A stretch of 36,146 bases of DNA from NCBI RefSeq assembly GCF_900187985.1, contig NZ_FZOA01000011.1:1-36146 (forward strand). Direction: 5' to 3'. Source of the DNA: Methylobacillus rhizosphaerae. Lineage in GTDB: Bacteria; Pseudomonadota; Gammaproteobacteria; Burkholderiales; Methylophilaceae. This document shows, piece after piece, positions 24,442 through 33,861 of the stretch. Positions within the stretch are counted from its first letter, which is position 1. Each line of letters begins with the position of its first letter. The translations under genes were made by a program, and so were the position numbers. The notes below the pieces were generated by a model. The model was not told where the DNA came from. It did not search any database and saw only the letters and a program-made list of their open reading frames with translations.

Positions 24442-25395
24442 TCATAAAACTGCAGCGCGAGCATTACCCAAGCTGAGACGCTGAATAGCCTGCGGTGATT
24501 GTCCGAAGGCTCGTAAAAATGCCTGGCGCATACGCTCTCTGTCACCGAAGCCAGTTTCCCGCGCAATAATCTCAATGGGGTGGTGACCGCTATCCATCAT
24601 GAGCCTCGCAGCTTCAACACGAAGCCGTTCCACGGCTTTGGCTGGTGATATCCCAGTTTCATCTGTGAAAATTCGACTAAATTGCCTGGGACTTAAATTG
24701 GCGACCTCTGCCAACATCTCGATGGTGAGTTCATTCTTTAGATTTTCTCGGACATAGTTCAGCACCATTTGCACACGGTCAGTCTTTGCATCAAGATCAA
24801 GCAAGGTGGAGAATTGGGATTGCCCGCCTCCACGGCGCTGATAAATAACGAGCTTTCGCGCAACTTGGCGGGTGATTTCAGGGCCTAAATCACTTTCAAC
24901 AATCGCCAAAGCCAAATCAATCCCGGCTGTCAGTCCTGCTGAAGTCCATATCTGACCATCAACTACAAATATTCTGTCCTCATCTAGTATCACGTTTGGG
25001 TAGTTTTTTTTGAAACTATTAGCATGGAACCAATGGGTAGTGGCGCGCTTTCCCTCCAGCAGGCCTGCCTCTGCCAGAACGAAAGCGCCGGTGCAGATTG
25101 AAGCCACTCGACGAATATGTTTGGGGGCATCCCTAAGGTATGCAAGAAGATTTGTGGATGGCAACAGGCAATCGTTATCACCTCCGACGATCAAGGTGTC
25201 GTAGTTAGCGTCTACTAGACGTTCGGTATTTACAGAGAAGGTTTGCGAGGTCATCACGGGCCCACCATGTTCAGATACCAGTCTGAAGTGGTAGAACTTA
25301 CTTTCACTGAGAATGTTTGCGTATTCAAAAACGCTTCCCACCGCTAAACCAAGCGCCTGGAAATTCGGAAATACTAATAATCCAACCGTATGCAT
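24442..25395 (-). CDS. GlxA-type AraC-family regulator with DJ-1/PfpI-like domain
   Basis: 317 residues from the ATG at 25395, which has GGAG at 6 nt; an in-frame GTG 12 bp upstream is less likely. Residues about 1-185 are a DJ-1/PfpI-like domain (TVGLLVFPNFQALGLAVGSV, the elbow SICTGAFVLAEAGLL, then TSAGLTAGIDLALAIV). Residues about 215-317 are an AraC helix-turn-helix pair (LTIEMLAEVANLSPRQFSRI, then IEIIARETGFGDRERMRQAF). The DJ-1 part probably senses a small molecule. It is divergent from the SDR gene across 278 bp with two palindromes and is followed by tetR. Confidence 0.9.
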   Translation of the reverse strand: MHTVGLLVFPNFQALGLAVGSVFEYANILSESKFYHFRLVSEHGGPVMTSQTFSVNTERLVDANYDTLIVGGDNDCLLPSTNLLAYLRDAPKHIRRVASICTGAFVLAEAGLLEGKRATTHWFHANSFKKNYPNVILDEDRIFVVDGQIWTSAGLTAGIDLALAIVESDLGPEITRQVARKLVIYQRRGGGQSQFSTLLDLDAKTDRVQMVLNYVRENLKNELTIEMLAEVANLSPRQFSRIFTDETGISPAKAVERLRVEAARLMMDSGHHPIEIIARETGFGDRERMRQAFLRAFGQSPQAIQRLSLGNARAAVL

Positions 25396-25499
25396 GCATG
25401 TCTCCACAGCGATGGCATTAAATATATATTTAGCATGATTCGTGACAAAATCTAAAAAAGGATTTCATCTTCACCTGAGTGATTTAATCTCCAATTAAA

Positions 25500-25522
25500 T
25501 TATATATTACAACAATATATAA
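25500..25522. promoter_or_regulatory. AT-rich palindrome between the regulator and SDR genes
   Basis: TTATATATT and AATATATAA, a 9-bp perfect inverted repeat with a 5-bp centre (ACAAC). It lies between the divergent araC-type and SDR genes. It could be an operator or simply AT-rich promoter DNA. Confidence 0.35.
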
Positions 25523-25593
25523 AATTAATATCTAAGTGTCATCGTAAAATCAGTCACAAACGCCTAATGTCTCAAATCATTGCATATATGTCA

Positions 25594-25622
25594 TTGATGA
25601 TATCCGCCCTTAGATACAAAAT
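25594..25622 (+). promoter_or_regulatory. Likely promoter of the SDR/MFS/reductase genes
   Basis: TTGATG (25594-25599) and CAAAAT (25617-25622) with 17 bp between them, five and four matches to consensus. The palindrome at 25631-25647 begins eight bases after the -10, in the position expected for a repressor site. Confidence 0.4.
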
Positions 25623-25630
25623 GTTTCCAG

Positions 25631-25647
25631 TTCAACAAATCGTTGAA
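25631..25647. promoter_or_regulatory. Operator-like palindrome ahead of the SDR gene
   Basis: TTCAAC-AAATC-GTTGAA, a perfect 6-bp inverted repeat with a 5-bp centre, 26 bp before the GTG start and just after the predicted -10. The TetR protein at 23811-24422 is the best candidate binder. It is the only copy I noticed. Confidence 0.5.
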
Positions 25648-25673
25648 ATTATCTTTTCAAATGGAGAATTGAC

Positions 25674-26468
25674 GTGACATCTACGACTAAGGGTACGGCA
25701 GTAGTGACAGGGGCATCGACGGGTATTGGGGCTGTTTATGCAGACCGTCTGGCTAAACGTGGGTATGATCTCATTTTGGTAGCCCGAAACACCGAGCGCT
25801 TGAAAGCATTAGCAGATCGACTGATTTCCGAAACTGGCCGTTCGGTTAGCACCATCACTGCAGACCTGAATGACAAAGCTTCTTTGTTAAAGCTTGAAAA
25901 CATTCTGCGCGACGATCAAAGCATCACGCTGCTAGTAAATAATGCCGGTGTCGGTTCTGTCGCATCTATCTTGGATGGCGGCGTCGATGAAATGGAAGCA
26001 ATGATTGACCTCAATATCACTGCGCTCACTCGTTTGACTTATGCGATTGCCCCAGTGTTTGCAGCAAAGGGGAGCGGTACCATTGTCAACATTGCCTCAA
26101 TCGTGGGTATTGCGGTTGAACTATTGAATGGTGTTTACAGTGCCTCAAAATCTTATGTACTGAGCTTCGGACATGCATTGCAGCGCGACCTTGGTGATAA
26201 AGGCGTTCGCATACAAACAGTTTTACCAGGTGCTACAGCGACTGAGTTTTGGGATGTGGCAGGGTATGCCAAGGTCAAAGAAGCCCCAACCACAATGACC
26301 GCTGAAGATCTGGTTGATGCGGCCTTGATCGGTCTTGATCAAGGTGAGTTGGTCACCATTCCGCCGTTGCAAGAAAGTAAAGATTGGGAGAGTTGGGAGG
26401 CTGCTCGTCGCGAACTGTCATCAAAGTTTGGCAACGCTAAGCCTGCTGCCCATTACGGCCTGAACTAA
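25674..26468 (+). CDS. Short-chain dehydrogenase/reductase (SDR)
   Basis: 264 residues from a GTG start with GGAG 7 nt upstream. The cofactor motif TGASTGIG is near 12-19, NNAG follows, the catalytic Ser lies in NIASIVG, and YSASK gives Tyr155 and Lys159. The C-terminus is variable and I cannot name the substrate. It resembles the DltE/YqjQ-like group. It heads a three-gene set with an MFS transporter and a PdxI-like reductase and is divergent from the GlxA-type regulator. Confidence 0.9.
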   Translation: MTSTTKGTAVVTGASTGIGAVYADRLAKRGYDLILVARNTERLKALADRLISETGRSVSTITADLNDKASLLKLENILRDDQSITLLVNNAGVGSVASILDGGVDEMEAMIDLNITALTRLTYAIAPVFAAKGSGTIVNIASIVGIAVELLNGVYSASKSYVLSFGHALQRDLGDKGVRIQTVLPGATATEFWDVAGYAKVKEAPTTMTAEDLVDAALIGLDQGELVTIPPLQESKDWESWEAARRELSSKFGNAKPAAHYGLN

Positions 26469-26483
26469 CCCATTAATGCAAAC

Positions 26484-26515
26484 GTCATCCAGCGCTTCAG
26501 TCCAGGCTGGATGAC
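26484..26515. repeat. Hairpin after the SDR gene
   Basis: GTCATCCAGC and GCTGGATGAC form a perfect 10-bp stem with a 12-nt loop, 15 bp after the SDR stop. No T-run follows on either strand, so termination would be weak or Rho-assisted. It may separate SDR from MFS expression. Confidence 0.45.
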
Positions 26516-26648
26516 AATAACTATCCTCGCTAAAATCAACCTGGAGATATCTGAATCTGAGATGCCAGATTTTTGTTGCCCAATTCGGTTGTAATTATTC
26601 AGCAATAAAAAGACTGCGCTAGCTGCATGACCTCAAGAAGATAAGTTT

Positions 26649-27863
26649 ATGAGCCCTACCCGCACTTTCTGGACTATCACCCTCTCCGCGGCTGCAATAC
26701 TGGCCGTCACGATGGGAATTCGCCAATCCTTGGGACTGTTTGTCTCTCCATTGAATACCGCTACTGGCCTTGGCATCGTCAGCATAAGTTTTGCAATGGC
26801 AGTGGGTCAGTTTACCTGGGGATTAGCCCAACCAATTTTTGGCATCTTGGCTGACCGCGTAGGATCGTTTAAGGCGATTGCACTTGGTACCATGCTGATG
26901 GCACTTGGCTTAGCTGTTACACCTTACATGTCTTCTGATTTTGGCTTAACTATGGCGTTGGGGGTTATGATGGCTGCAGGCGCAGGCGCTGGTAGTTTTT
27001 CAATCCTTATCGGGGCTGCTGCGCAAAAGGTATCGCCGGAGAAACGCTCAATGGCAGCTGGCATCATCAATGCGGGCGGCTCTTTTGGGCAATTTATCTT
27101 TGCACCTGTCACGCAAGCGCTTATACATGCACTCAATTGGGTAGGAGCATTGTGGGCCCTAGCAGCCACGTCTTTATCAGCAATTCTCTTAGCACTTCCC
27201 CTGCGAGAGAAGAAAGCTGCTTCCACCCAAAAGAATTCATTACAGCAAGGTCTAACGCTCAGACAGCAGCTCAACATATCATTCCGTGACCGGAGCTATT
27301 GGTGCCTCCATGCCGGATTTTTCACATGCGGCTTTCATATTGCATTTCTTGTGACTCACCTGCCTGGTGAGGTCAATCTTTGCGGCTTAACAGCTTCGGT
27401 GGGGGCTACTTCGCTGGCTATTATTGGACTATCGAATGTTTTTGGCAGCTTATATGCTGGTTGGCTTGGCCAACATCATCGCATGAAGATCATTCTTTTC
27501 TGGATGTACGCATCTCGTGCACTGATTGTGGCCATATATTTGCTGGCGCCAAAGACTGAGCTGACTTTTTATGTATTTGCAGCAGCTTTGGGATTCACCT
27601 GGTTATCAACCGTACCACCAACATCAGGGCTGGTTGGGAAGCTATTTGGCCCACGCTATCTAGCCACTTTATTTGGCCTCACATTGCTGAGTCACCAGAT
27701 TGGCGGCTTCCTGGGAGCATGGTTGGGAGGTATCGCATTTTATTCAACGGGGAATTATGAATGGATGTGGGGAGCGGATATTGCGTTAGCCCTGCTCGCT
27801 GCCGCGCTGAACCTTCCAATCCGAGAGAGTCACCCTGTAAAAGACCTAAGCTTGGCACAATGA
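26649..27863 (+). CDS. MFS transporter
   Basis: 404 residues, 12 predicted membrane helices. The N-terminal half reads AILAVTMGIRQSLGLF, then a motif A relative GILADRVGSFKAI near 75-87, then GAGAGSFSILIGA. The C-terminal half has the second repeat (PPTSGLVGKLFGPRYLATLF). This looks like the oxalate/formate or monocarboxylate-type MFS group rather than a classic drug pump, though substrate and direction are not predictable. It is 180 bp after the SDR gene and 21 bp before an aldo/keto reductase gene. Confidence 0.88.
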   Translation: MSPTRTFWTITLSAAAILAVTMGIRQSLGLFVSPLNTATGLGIVSISFAMAVGQFTWGLAQPIFGILADRVGSFKAIALGTMLMALGLAVTPYMSSDFGLTMALGVMMAAGAGAGSFSILIGAAAQKVSPEKRSMAAGIINAGGSFGQFIFAPVTQALIHALNWVGALWALAATSLSAILLALPLREKKAASTQKNSLQQGLTLRQQLNISFRDRSYWCLHAGFFTCGFHIAFLVTHLPGEVNLCGLTASVGATSLAIIGLSNVFGSLYAGWLGQHHRMKIILFWMYASRALIVAIYLLAPKTELTFYVFAAALGFTWLSTVPPTSGLVGKLFGPRYLATLFGLTLLSHQIGGFLGAWLGGIAFYSTGNYEWMWGADIALALLAAALNLPIRESHPVKDLSLAQ

Positions 27864-27884
27864 AACTAACGTAAGAGAGTCATC

Positions 27885-28715
27885 ATGAGTAAGCATTTTC
27901 AGATTGGAAATCACCAAATAAACAGACTCGGTTTCGGGGCAATGCGCATTACCGGAAAAGGTGTATGGGGCGAGCATCCCAACCGAGCCCAATGCTTGGC
28001 GACATTAAAACGTATACCTGAGCTGGGTATCAATTTTATTGACACCGCAGATAGCTATGGCCCGGATGTGAGCGAGAATCTCATTCGAGAGGCACTCTAT
28101 CCTTACGATGGTTTATTGATAGCAACCAAAGGGGGGCTGGCGCGTCATGGAGATAACCTGTGGGCACCATTGGGTCGGCCAGAGTATTTAAGACAATGTG
28201 TACTCATGAGCCTAAGACGCTTGGGTGTTGAACGAATCGATTTGTGGCAATTACATCGCATTGATCCAAAGGTACCCCGCCAAGAACAATTAGATGCAGT
28301 GGCAGAGTTCCAGAAAGAAGGCCTGATTCATCACATCGGGTTAAGTGAAGTAAGTGTTGAAGACATTAAAGCAGCTCAAGCAACATTCGAGGTTTCCACT
28401 GTTCAGAATCAATACAACATGGCCCTGCGAAAATATGAAGATGTCTTGGATTACTGCACTGCTCAAGGCATCGCCTTTATACCTTGGTATCCTCTAGCGA
28501 AAGCGCAGTTGCCAGTGGAAGACACCGTGCTTGGGGAGATTGCAAAGCGCTACGAAGCGACGCCTTTCCAAATCGCGTTGGCCTGGCTTTTGAAACGTAG
28601 CCCAAACATGATCCCAATTCCAGGCACTAGCCAAGTTCATCATTTAGAAGAAAATACAAAAGCCCTTGATGTCGAGCTTGATCTATCAGACTTTGAGAGC
28701 TTATCTAAATTCTAG
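27885..28715 (+). CDS. Aldo/keto reductase, PdxI/YdbC-like
   Basis: 276 residues. The TIM-barrel tetrad is visible: Asp53 and Tyr58 in [11 protein letters not shown], Lys82 in IATKGG, and the His in LWQLHRID. The opening [13 protein letters not shown], the REALYPYD segment and the ending [15 protein letters not shown] resemble E. coli YdbC/PdxI, which reduces pyridoxal with NADPH. The resemblance is from memory and does not prove the substrate. It is 21 bp after the MFS gene, so it is in the same transcript. A different subgroup from the 3386-4390 reductase. Confidence 0.87.
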   Translation: MSKHFQIGNHQINRLGFGAMRITGKGVWGEHPNRAQCLATLKRIPELGINFIDTADSYGPDVSENLIREALYPYDGLLIATKGGLARHGDNLWAPLGRPEYLRQCVLMSLRRLGVERIDLWQLHRIDPKVPRQEQLDAVAEFQKEGLIHHIGLSEVSVEDIKAAQATFEVSTVQNQYNMALRKYEDVLDYCTAQGIAFIPWYPLAKAQLPVEDTVLGEIAKRYEATPFQIALAWLLKRSPNMIPIPGTSQVHHLEENTKALDVELDLSDFESLSKF

Positions 28716-28998
28716 GGTTGAATCGCCCCTTTATTCTGTGTACCACAATCCCCATTAGATCGAAGATTTGGCGATTTTTATCACAGATAAAACATGCTTC
28801 AATATATGGGTTTCAGCAACCTGAAAAACACTATAGAAAAGTGATTCCTGAGCATACATTCATCAATAATATTTGAGCTAGCTACTAAATTAGATCTAAT
28901 TCAAATTTTGATATATGACTCTCCTATTGTAAGACACTGCCGACAATTCATACTAAAATATGTAAACTTAACGCTCTGTTAGAGCTTGGGAGTGACAT
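28716..28998. other. Intergenic region before hamA
   Basis: AT-rich, no gene seen. A short stem GCTCT-GTT-AGAGC at 28973-28985 directly precedes the GGGAG ribosome binding site of hamA and could partly shield it. I found only weak promoter hexamers here, and this boundary is where the defence island starts, but no attachment site or repeat marks it. Confidence 0.5.
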
Positions 28999-29946
28999 TT
29001 GTCGACAATCACCGCTGCAGATCTTGCATCTGCTTTGACTGGAGATCCAGAAGCACTTGAGGTCCACCTTACACTTGTAGAGAGAGATTTAGTCATCGAT
29101 GGCCATTTGATTAAAATTCACTGCCATTGCCTTTCGGTGGATGGTAATGGCCGCATTCAACCGCATCGACTGGCGGAATTAATGCGACATGCTGCAGCTG
29201 ACTATGCGATTCCTCGTTCAAAGTTATCAGCCGCTAAGGCACGTGACTCTAAATTCAATAGCACAGAGGCCGTAAGTGAATTAGTCGAACGAGCCAAACA
29301 GTCTTTTACTGATCTGGCAAAATCTGGTGAGGGCGGGGAAATGCTTTTGTTTCTGCTTGCTGAGCGCTTCCTCAAACTGCCGCAGATTCTTTGTAAGATG
29401 GACCTCAAGACTGACACGCAGATGCATTATCACGGGGCGGATGGCGTATATGCCGGGGTTACACCAGCGGGCATTCTTAAGCTCTACTGGGGTGAATCGA
29501 AAATTTATAAGGATGCGAGCAAAGCTATTCACGACTGCCTTAATTCTCTGGCACCCTTCCTGATTGAACCTGAACATGAAGAAGCGGAAAGAGAGCGTGA
29601 TCTCGTGCTTTTGAGTGACAAAGCAGACTTAAGTAACCCTGAGCTTACCGATGCACTTAAAAACTATTTTGACAAATCTTCAGTAATGTCTAAAAAAGTT
29701 CAATATTGCGGCGTAGCCCTTGTCGGCTTTGATGCACCATTTTATCCAAAGGACAATGCCAAAGCGATTATAGACGACATTATTACAGCCGCGCGCGCAG
29801 AGCTCTCCAATTGGAGCAATAGAATCGGAGCGCGGCTTAAAGCTGAGAAACTTGATCAAATGGAGATCGAGTTCTTTTGCATCCCCCTACCTTCTGCAGA
29901 AGGCTTTCGGGCGGCATTCCATAAAGCCATGGGGATCAAGGAGTGA
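28999..29946 (+). CDS. hamA: Hachiman antiphage system HamA (DUF1837 nuclease)
   Basis: 315 residues from a TTG start at 28999, the first codon after an in-frame TGA, with GGGAG 6 nt upstream. The middle of the protein fits a PD-(D/E)xK nuclease core: Glu113/Glu114 on the MLLFLLAERFL helix, Asp148 in HGADGVYAG, and Glu166-Ser-Lys168 in LYWGESKIY, followed by a helix. DUF1837 proteins paired with a large helicase define the Hachiman system, in which HamA is the DNA-degrading effector held by HamB. Its stop overlaps the hamB start (TGATG). Family recognised from architecture and partner; residue roles are inferred. Confidence 0.88.
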   Translation: MSTITAADLASALTGDPEALEVHLTLVERDLVIDGHLIKIHCHCLSVDGNGRIQPHRLAELMRHAAADYAIPRSKLSAAKARDSKFNSTEAVSELVERAKQSFTDLAKSGEGGEMLLFLLAERFLKLPQILCKMDLKTDTQMHYHGADGVYAGVTPAGILKLYWGESKIYKDASKAIHDCLNSLAPFLIEPEHEEAERERDLVLLSDKADLSNPELTDALKNYFDKSSVMSKKVQYCGVALVGFDAPFYPKDNAKAIIDDIITAARAELSNWSNRIGARLKAEKLDQMEIEFFCIPLPSAEGFRAAFHKAMGIKE

Positions 29947-32537
29947 TGGAATTATCTGATTTCCAGTCTTGGCTTCTCAATGAAGGAATTCGGGCTGATC
30001 TTGATGTGATCACTCGACTATCTGTTCGCAACGAACTGGACAACCTAGAGCCGACCACTCCTGCACTGTCATCAGAAGCCATTGATTGGCCCAGATTACT
30101 GTTCGCAGGTAGCATTCTAGCCCGATCTGATCAGCGTTCCGATCAAGAAGCTGCGCTCCGGATTGCAACTGCAGCGATTTCATTGGCGAATAAAGCGCAA
30201 GTCAAAGATGCAGGTGCAGTTCTCTTGGGTAAGCTTTCCAACTTTCGAGCTATAGCATTAGCAATCGATCGTAGTCTGCTTGCAGCAGACCTCAACGGAC
30301 GGCTTGGCGTGGCGTTACGTCTTGAGGCCCAACGACGTGAGATGGACCGTTCTATTTTGGTGCAATCGAGCGGCACTTGGTTACAAGTAAATGATTTCCA
30401 GCAACGTTTTTGGACAAATGCGGCTGAGAATGGCTGGCTTTCGGCCTCAGCGCCCACTGCCTGTGGCAAGACTTTTCTAGTACTCCAATGGTTGATTGAC
30501 CAAGTTATGGCATGTGAGACTAAGGTTGCAGTCTATCTTGCCCCAACTCGTGCACTAGTTTCAGAAATAGAAACCAATCTAAATAATCTCCTAGACAAGC
30601 CTGACTTAATCGAGGTGTCATCTCTTCCTCTCCCCGATAAATATAATGCGGCGCGTGCCGGAACCAAGCGATTAATTCTCATATTCACACAGGAGCGATT
30701 GCATCTTCTAGCCAACGTGCTTGGCAATAAATTTTCGACCGATTTGCTTATAGTTGACGAAGCGCACAAGATTGGTGATAACCAACGTGGAGTAATTCTG
30801 CAAGACGCAATAGAGCGTGCAACTCGTGCTAATCCGAATCTAAAAGCAGTTTTTATCAGCCCGGCGACCCAAAATCCAGAAGAATTACTTACTGATGCAC
30901 CTCATGGTGTCGAGACCATTGCTGTCGATAGCGATACATCGACCGTGATACAAAACTTGATTGTCGCAACACAGGTCCCGCGACGATCAAAACTATGGTC
31001 ACTAACTCTCAGACAGCATGGATCGGCACTTCAAGTAGGTACTCTTCATCTTGCGAGTGCGCCGGTAGGGTATAAAAAACGTCTCGCATTTATCGCCGCC
31101 GCCGCCGGAGAGAGAGGTGGAACGCTAGTTTACGCAAATGGAGCGGCCGAGTCTGAGGAAGTTGCTAATCTGATTAGTCAGCTCTTACCGAAGCTAGATA
31201 ACAACGATTCAGAACTCTCCCAGCTTGCAGAGCTTGCCCGGAAGGGAGTGCATAAGGACTTCCAACTTGCACCACTAGTTGAGCGAGGGGTAGCGTTTCA
31301 CTACGGCAATATGCCATCGTTACTCAGGCTAGAAATTGAACGCCTTTTTCGGTCAGGAAAAATTCGATTCTTAGTATGCACGTCAACTCTAATCGAGGGC
31401 GTTAACTTATCATGCCGCACGATCGTTGTGCGTGGCCCTCGCAAAGGTAAAGGCCATCCAATGGAGCCTCATGACTTCTGGAACCTAGCTGGGCGCGCAG
31501 GTAGATGGGGAGACGAGTTCCAAGGAAACATCATTTGTATCGACCCAGAGGACAAACAGGCTTGGCCTGACGGTGTTCCCAGCCGTTCACGTTATCCTAT
31601 CAAGCGCGAAAGTGATGCAGTTCTGGAACTCGGCGACGGAATAGTAAATTACCTCTATGAGCGGGGGCGTTCCGATTTTTCCAGCATTGAAGACGCTGAT
31701 AAATTTGAACAAGTTGGAGCCTATCTTCTCACTACTTTCATGCGGCTGGGCTCACTCTCCAAAGCTAATATCGCAAAGCGTCATGACACTGCGTCTATTG
31801 CAAAGCTGGATGAGGCTCTAAGAATCCTGGTCACACATATAGACATTGGGGTGGATATTGCCTCCCGACATCCAGGAGTAAGTGCGCTTGGACTCCAGCG
31901 TCTTCTTGACGCATTCCGCAACTATAAGGGTGATGTTGAGAACTTACTGCCTGCTGAAGTAGCCAGCAATGATAGCTACGACCGATTTGTCACAATTATG
32001 GAAAGAATCAACAAACACTTATTTCTTGCCTTCACTCCTGAAACTCGCATTAGACTACATGCCCTAATTGTCTTTAAGTGGTTAAAAGGATACTCATTGT
32101 CTAGGATGATTAGCGATAGTATTCAATGGCATCAGGATGTGGGTAGAACATTTAAACTTCCTGAGTTAATTCGCGGGACGATGGAGCTTATAGAACAGAT
32201 AGCTCGCTTCAAAGCACCAAAGTATTTTTCTGCCTATATGGACGTACTGCATTTATATCTCCGCGAAATTGGCCGTGAAGATTTAATCAGTGATGGTTTA
32301 GATATCGGCACTCAACTTGAATTTGGCATTTCGTCCACTACACTCCTCTCCCTTATGGAGATTGGCCTATCACGCATGAGCGCGGTTGCTGTGTACGAAA
32401 AAATAGCTCGTGATGACCTCACAAAGGAAGAATCCATTGAATGGATCGTCGAACGAATAGATCAATTCGAATCCATGGGTATCCCAGCTATCATCATTCG
32501 GGAAGTGCGAGAACGTCTTACGCTGTTTAACGATTAG
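29946..32537 (+). CDS. hamB: Hachiman antiphage system HamB (SF2 helicase)
   Basis: 863 residues from the ATG at 29946; a GTG one codon earlier is also in frame. Superfamily 2 motifs in order: Walker A SAPTACGKT (about 168-176), Ia APTRAL (about 199-204), II VDEAH (270-274), III ISPAT (304-308), IV/V VCTSTLIEGVNL (about 478-489), VI NLAGRAGRWG (about 513-522). A helical domain of about 150 residues precedes the helicase core and a long C-terminal region of more than 300 follows. HamB is the sensor helicase that forms a complex with HamA. A 1-nt overlap with hamA suggests coupled translation; AAGGAG lies inside the hamA tail. Confidence 0.9.
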   Translation: MELSDFQSWLLNEGIRADLDVITRLSVRNELDNLEPTTPALSSEAIDWPRLLFAGSILARSDQRSDQEAALRIATAAISLANKAQVKDAGAVLLGKLSNFRAIALAIDRSLLAADLNGRLGVALRLEAQRREMDRSILVQSSGTWLQVNDFQQRFWTNAAENGWLSASAPTACGKTFLVLQWLIDQVMACETKVAVYLAPTRALVSEIETNLNNLLDKPDLIEVSSLPLPDKYNAARAGTKRLILIFTQERLHLLANVLGNKFSTDLLIVDEAHKIGDNQRGVILQDAIERATRANPNLKAVFISPATQNPEELLTDAPHGVETIAVDSDTSTVIQNLIVATQVPRRSKLWSLTLRQHGSALQVGTLHLASAPVGYKKRLAFIAAAAGERGGTLVYANGAAESEEVANLISQLLPKLDNNDSELSQLAELARKGVHKDFQLAPLVERGVAFHYGNMPSLLRLEIERLFRSGKIRFLVCTSTLIEGVNLSCRTIVVRGPRKGKGHPMEPHDFWNLAGRAGRWGDEFQGNIICIDPEDKQAWPDGVPSRSRYPIKRESDAVLELGDGIVNYLYERGRSDFSSIEDADKFEQVGAYLLTTFMRLGSLSKANIAKRHDTASIAKLDEALRILVTHIDIGVDIASRHPGVSALGLQRLLDAFRNYKGDVENLLPAEVASNDSYDRFVTIMERINKHLFLAFTPETRIRLHALIVFKWLKGYSLSRMISDSIQWHQDVGRTFKLPELIRGTMELIEQIARFKAPKYFSAYMDVLHLYLREIGREDLISDGLDIGTQLEFGISSTTLLSLMEIGLSRMSAVAVYEKIARDDLTKEESIEWIVERIDQFESMGIPAIIIREVRERLTLFND

Positions 32538-32569
32538 AATTATTAGCCTCGTCACACTGGAGAAAATAT

Positions 32570-32866
32570 ATGCTTGCCAAGCCCATTACTCTCGGTCCCA
32601 TGCACTTCGAAAAGAGGAGTGATGCCGTCGCATATTTAAAAGACATGCTCCATAGATACGATGTTGGCGACAAAGTTAGTGAAAAAGATGCAGTAATTTT
32701 ACGAGCGGCGTTAGAGCACCACCCAAACTCAGTCGCTAAAATTGGATGTGGAATTCATTACTTTAGCGTTCGAACTGCCGATTACGGTACCAAATGCTTC
32801 TGGGTGAATCGCTCTGATGGAACAACCGAGAAATTTTCTATTACAGGATCTATCCATACTCGCTAG
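32570..32866 (+). CDS. DUF3223/DCL-like small protein downstream of Hachiman
   Basis: 98 residues with GGAG 8 nt before the ATG. The sequence matches the DUF3223 (DeCL) fold: ITLGPMHFEKRSDAVAYLKD, then YDVGDKVSEKDAVILRAALE, then IGCGIHYFSVRTADYGTKCF and WVNRSDG. In plants this fold occurs in DCL, linked to rRNA maturation, and in the C-terminal region of RNA polymerase V; the bacterial role is unknown. It starts 32 bp after hamB on the same strand, so cotranscription is likely. Hachiman is normally described as two genes, so this could be a third component or an unrelated passenger. Confidence 0.8.
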   Translation: MLAKPITLGPMHFEKRSDAVAYLKDMLHRYDVGDKVSEKDAVILRAALEHHPNSVAKIGCGIHYFSVRTADYGTKCFWVNRSDGTTEKFSITGSIHTR

Positions 32867-32946
32867 ATTGAATTGCCTCACAAGCGTTAGGTAACGGTAA
32901 AAACTCCGTGCTGGCTCGGATCCTAGGCCGTGGGCATTGGAATAAT

Positions 32947-33861
32947 TCAGGCCGGAATGAAGATCCCGCCGCCATTTACGTCGAGGAGTCGCACAGGCCG
33001 GTTTTGCTGCACAAGGGTAGCGAATTGGCCACCAAGTTCCTCAGGTGTAATCGCCGCTGGCTCGACTACATGTAAACCGTTCTTGTAGCGCTCCAATCCA
33101 CGCGGGGAGAGAAGGAAGTCGAGCCTGGCACGCCAGCTCGAGGCACGAATGTAGGCATGCAGGTCAGGAGAAAGGGACGAGACCGCTTGGTCATAGACCT
33201 GCAACAGTCGCGCAAAGCGCTGAAGCGTTGTCGCTTCATCGTTCGATGCGGGGCAAACCAAACTCGGCGGCGTGGGCTGTTGAGGTGATGTGTCAAAGAC
33301 ATCCGAGAACTTCCATAGTGGTTCGTGGTGTGCGATTCGGTTGCGAACTTCCTTCAGCTCGAAAATCTCATCAAGGGCGCGTTGCCTTGCTGGTGCTTGC
33401 CACCAGTTCGGGGTTGCCCCTGGTACACTCAATGGATGAGCCGGCAGGATTTTGGGCATAAGACCCGTTCTCTGTTTAGCCAGCCAGCTGAGTATGTTAG
33501 GCCAAAAGCCGAAGGAAAGTCTGGAAACTATTTCGTCGGGGCTAAGGACCATGTGTGGCACGGCACTTCTAACATCAGCAACCCTCTGACGTGTCGTTGG
33601 TTTTAATGATGGAGACAACGTGTCCCACCAGTGAGCGCTGCTGGAGACCTGTCTGGTCGTATTTAGGCTGAGCTCACGATGTATGCTGTTCCTAAGAGAA
33701 ATTTCGAAGTAACACAATAGCTTGGAAACCTCTGCGCAAATTTCACCGTTCCATATGTATAGACCGATAGCTTTATCAGCATCCACCTTCCAATAGCCTT
33801 TGTAACTGTCTAGACGTGGTTTAGAGACAATTTTCTCGAAAATTTGGGCTGGAGGGTGCAT
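32947..33861 (-). CDS. Abi-family protein with HEPN-type RNase motif
   Basis: 304 residues from the ATG at 33861; a TTG just upstream is in frame. The N-terminal part reads LYIWNGEICAEVSKLLCYFE and ISLRNSIHREL (about 34-64), and SFGFWPNIL follows near 116-124. This is the layout of Abi_2/AbiD/AbiF-like abortive-infection proteins. The canonical HEPN ribonuclease motif is RNRIAHHE with Arg173, Asn174 and His178. Such proteins typically cleave RNA to shut down infected cells. The product is likely a toxin-like effector. It lies last in a minus-strand set behind a 61-residue membrane protein and a winged-helix-like protein, and it converges with the DUF3223 gene. Confidence 0.8.
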   Translation of the reverse strand: MHPPAQIFEKIVSKPRLDSYKGYWKVDADKAIGLYIWNGEICAEVSKLLCYFEISLRNSIHRELSLNTTRQVSSSAHWWDTLSPSLKPTTRQRVADVRSAVPHMVLSPDEIVSRLSFGFWPNILSWLAKQRTGLMPKILPAHPLSVPGATPNWWQAPARQRALDEIFELKEVRNRIAHHEPLWKFSDVFDTSPQQPTPPSLVCPASNDEATTLQRFARLLQVYDQAVSSLSPDLHAYIRASSWRARLDFLLSPRGLERYKNGLHVVEPAAITPEELGGQFATLVQQNRPVRLLDVNGGGIFIPA

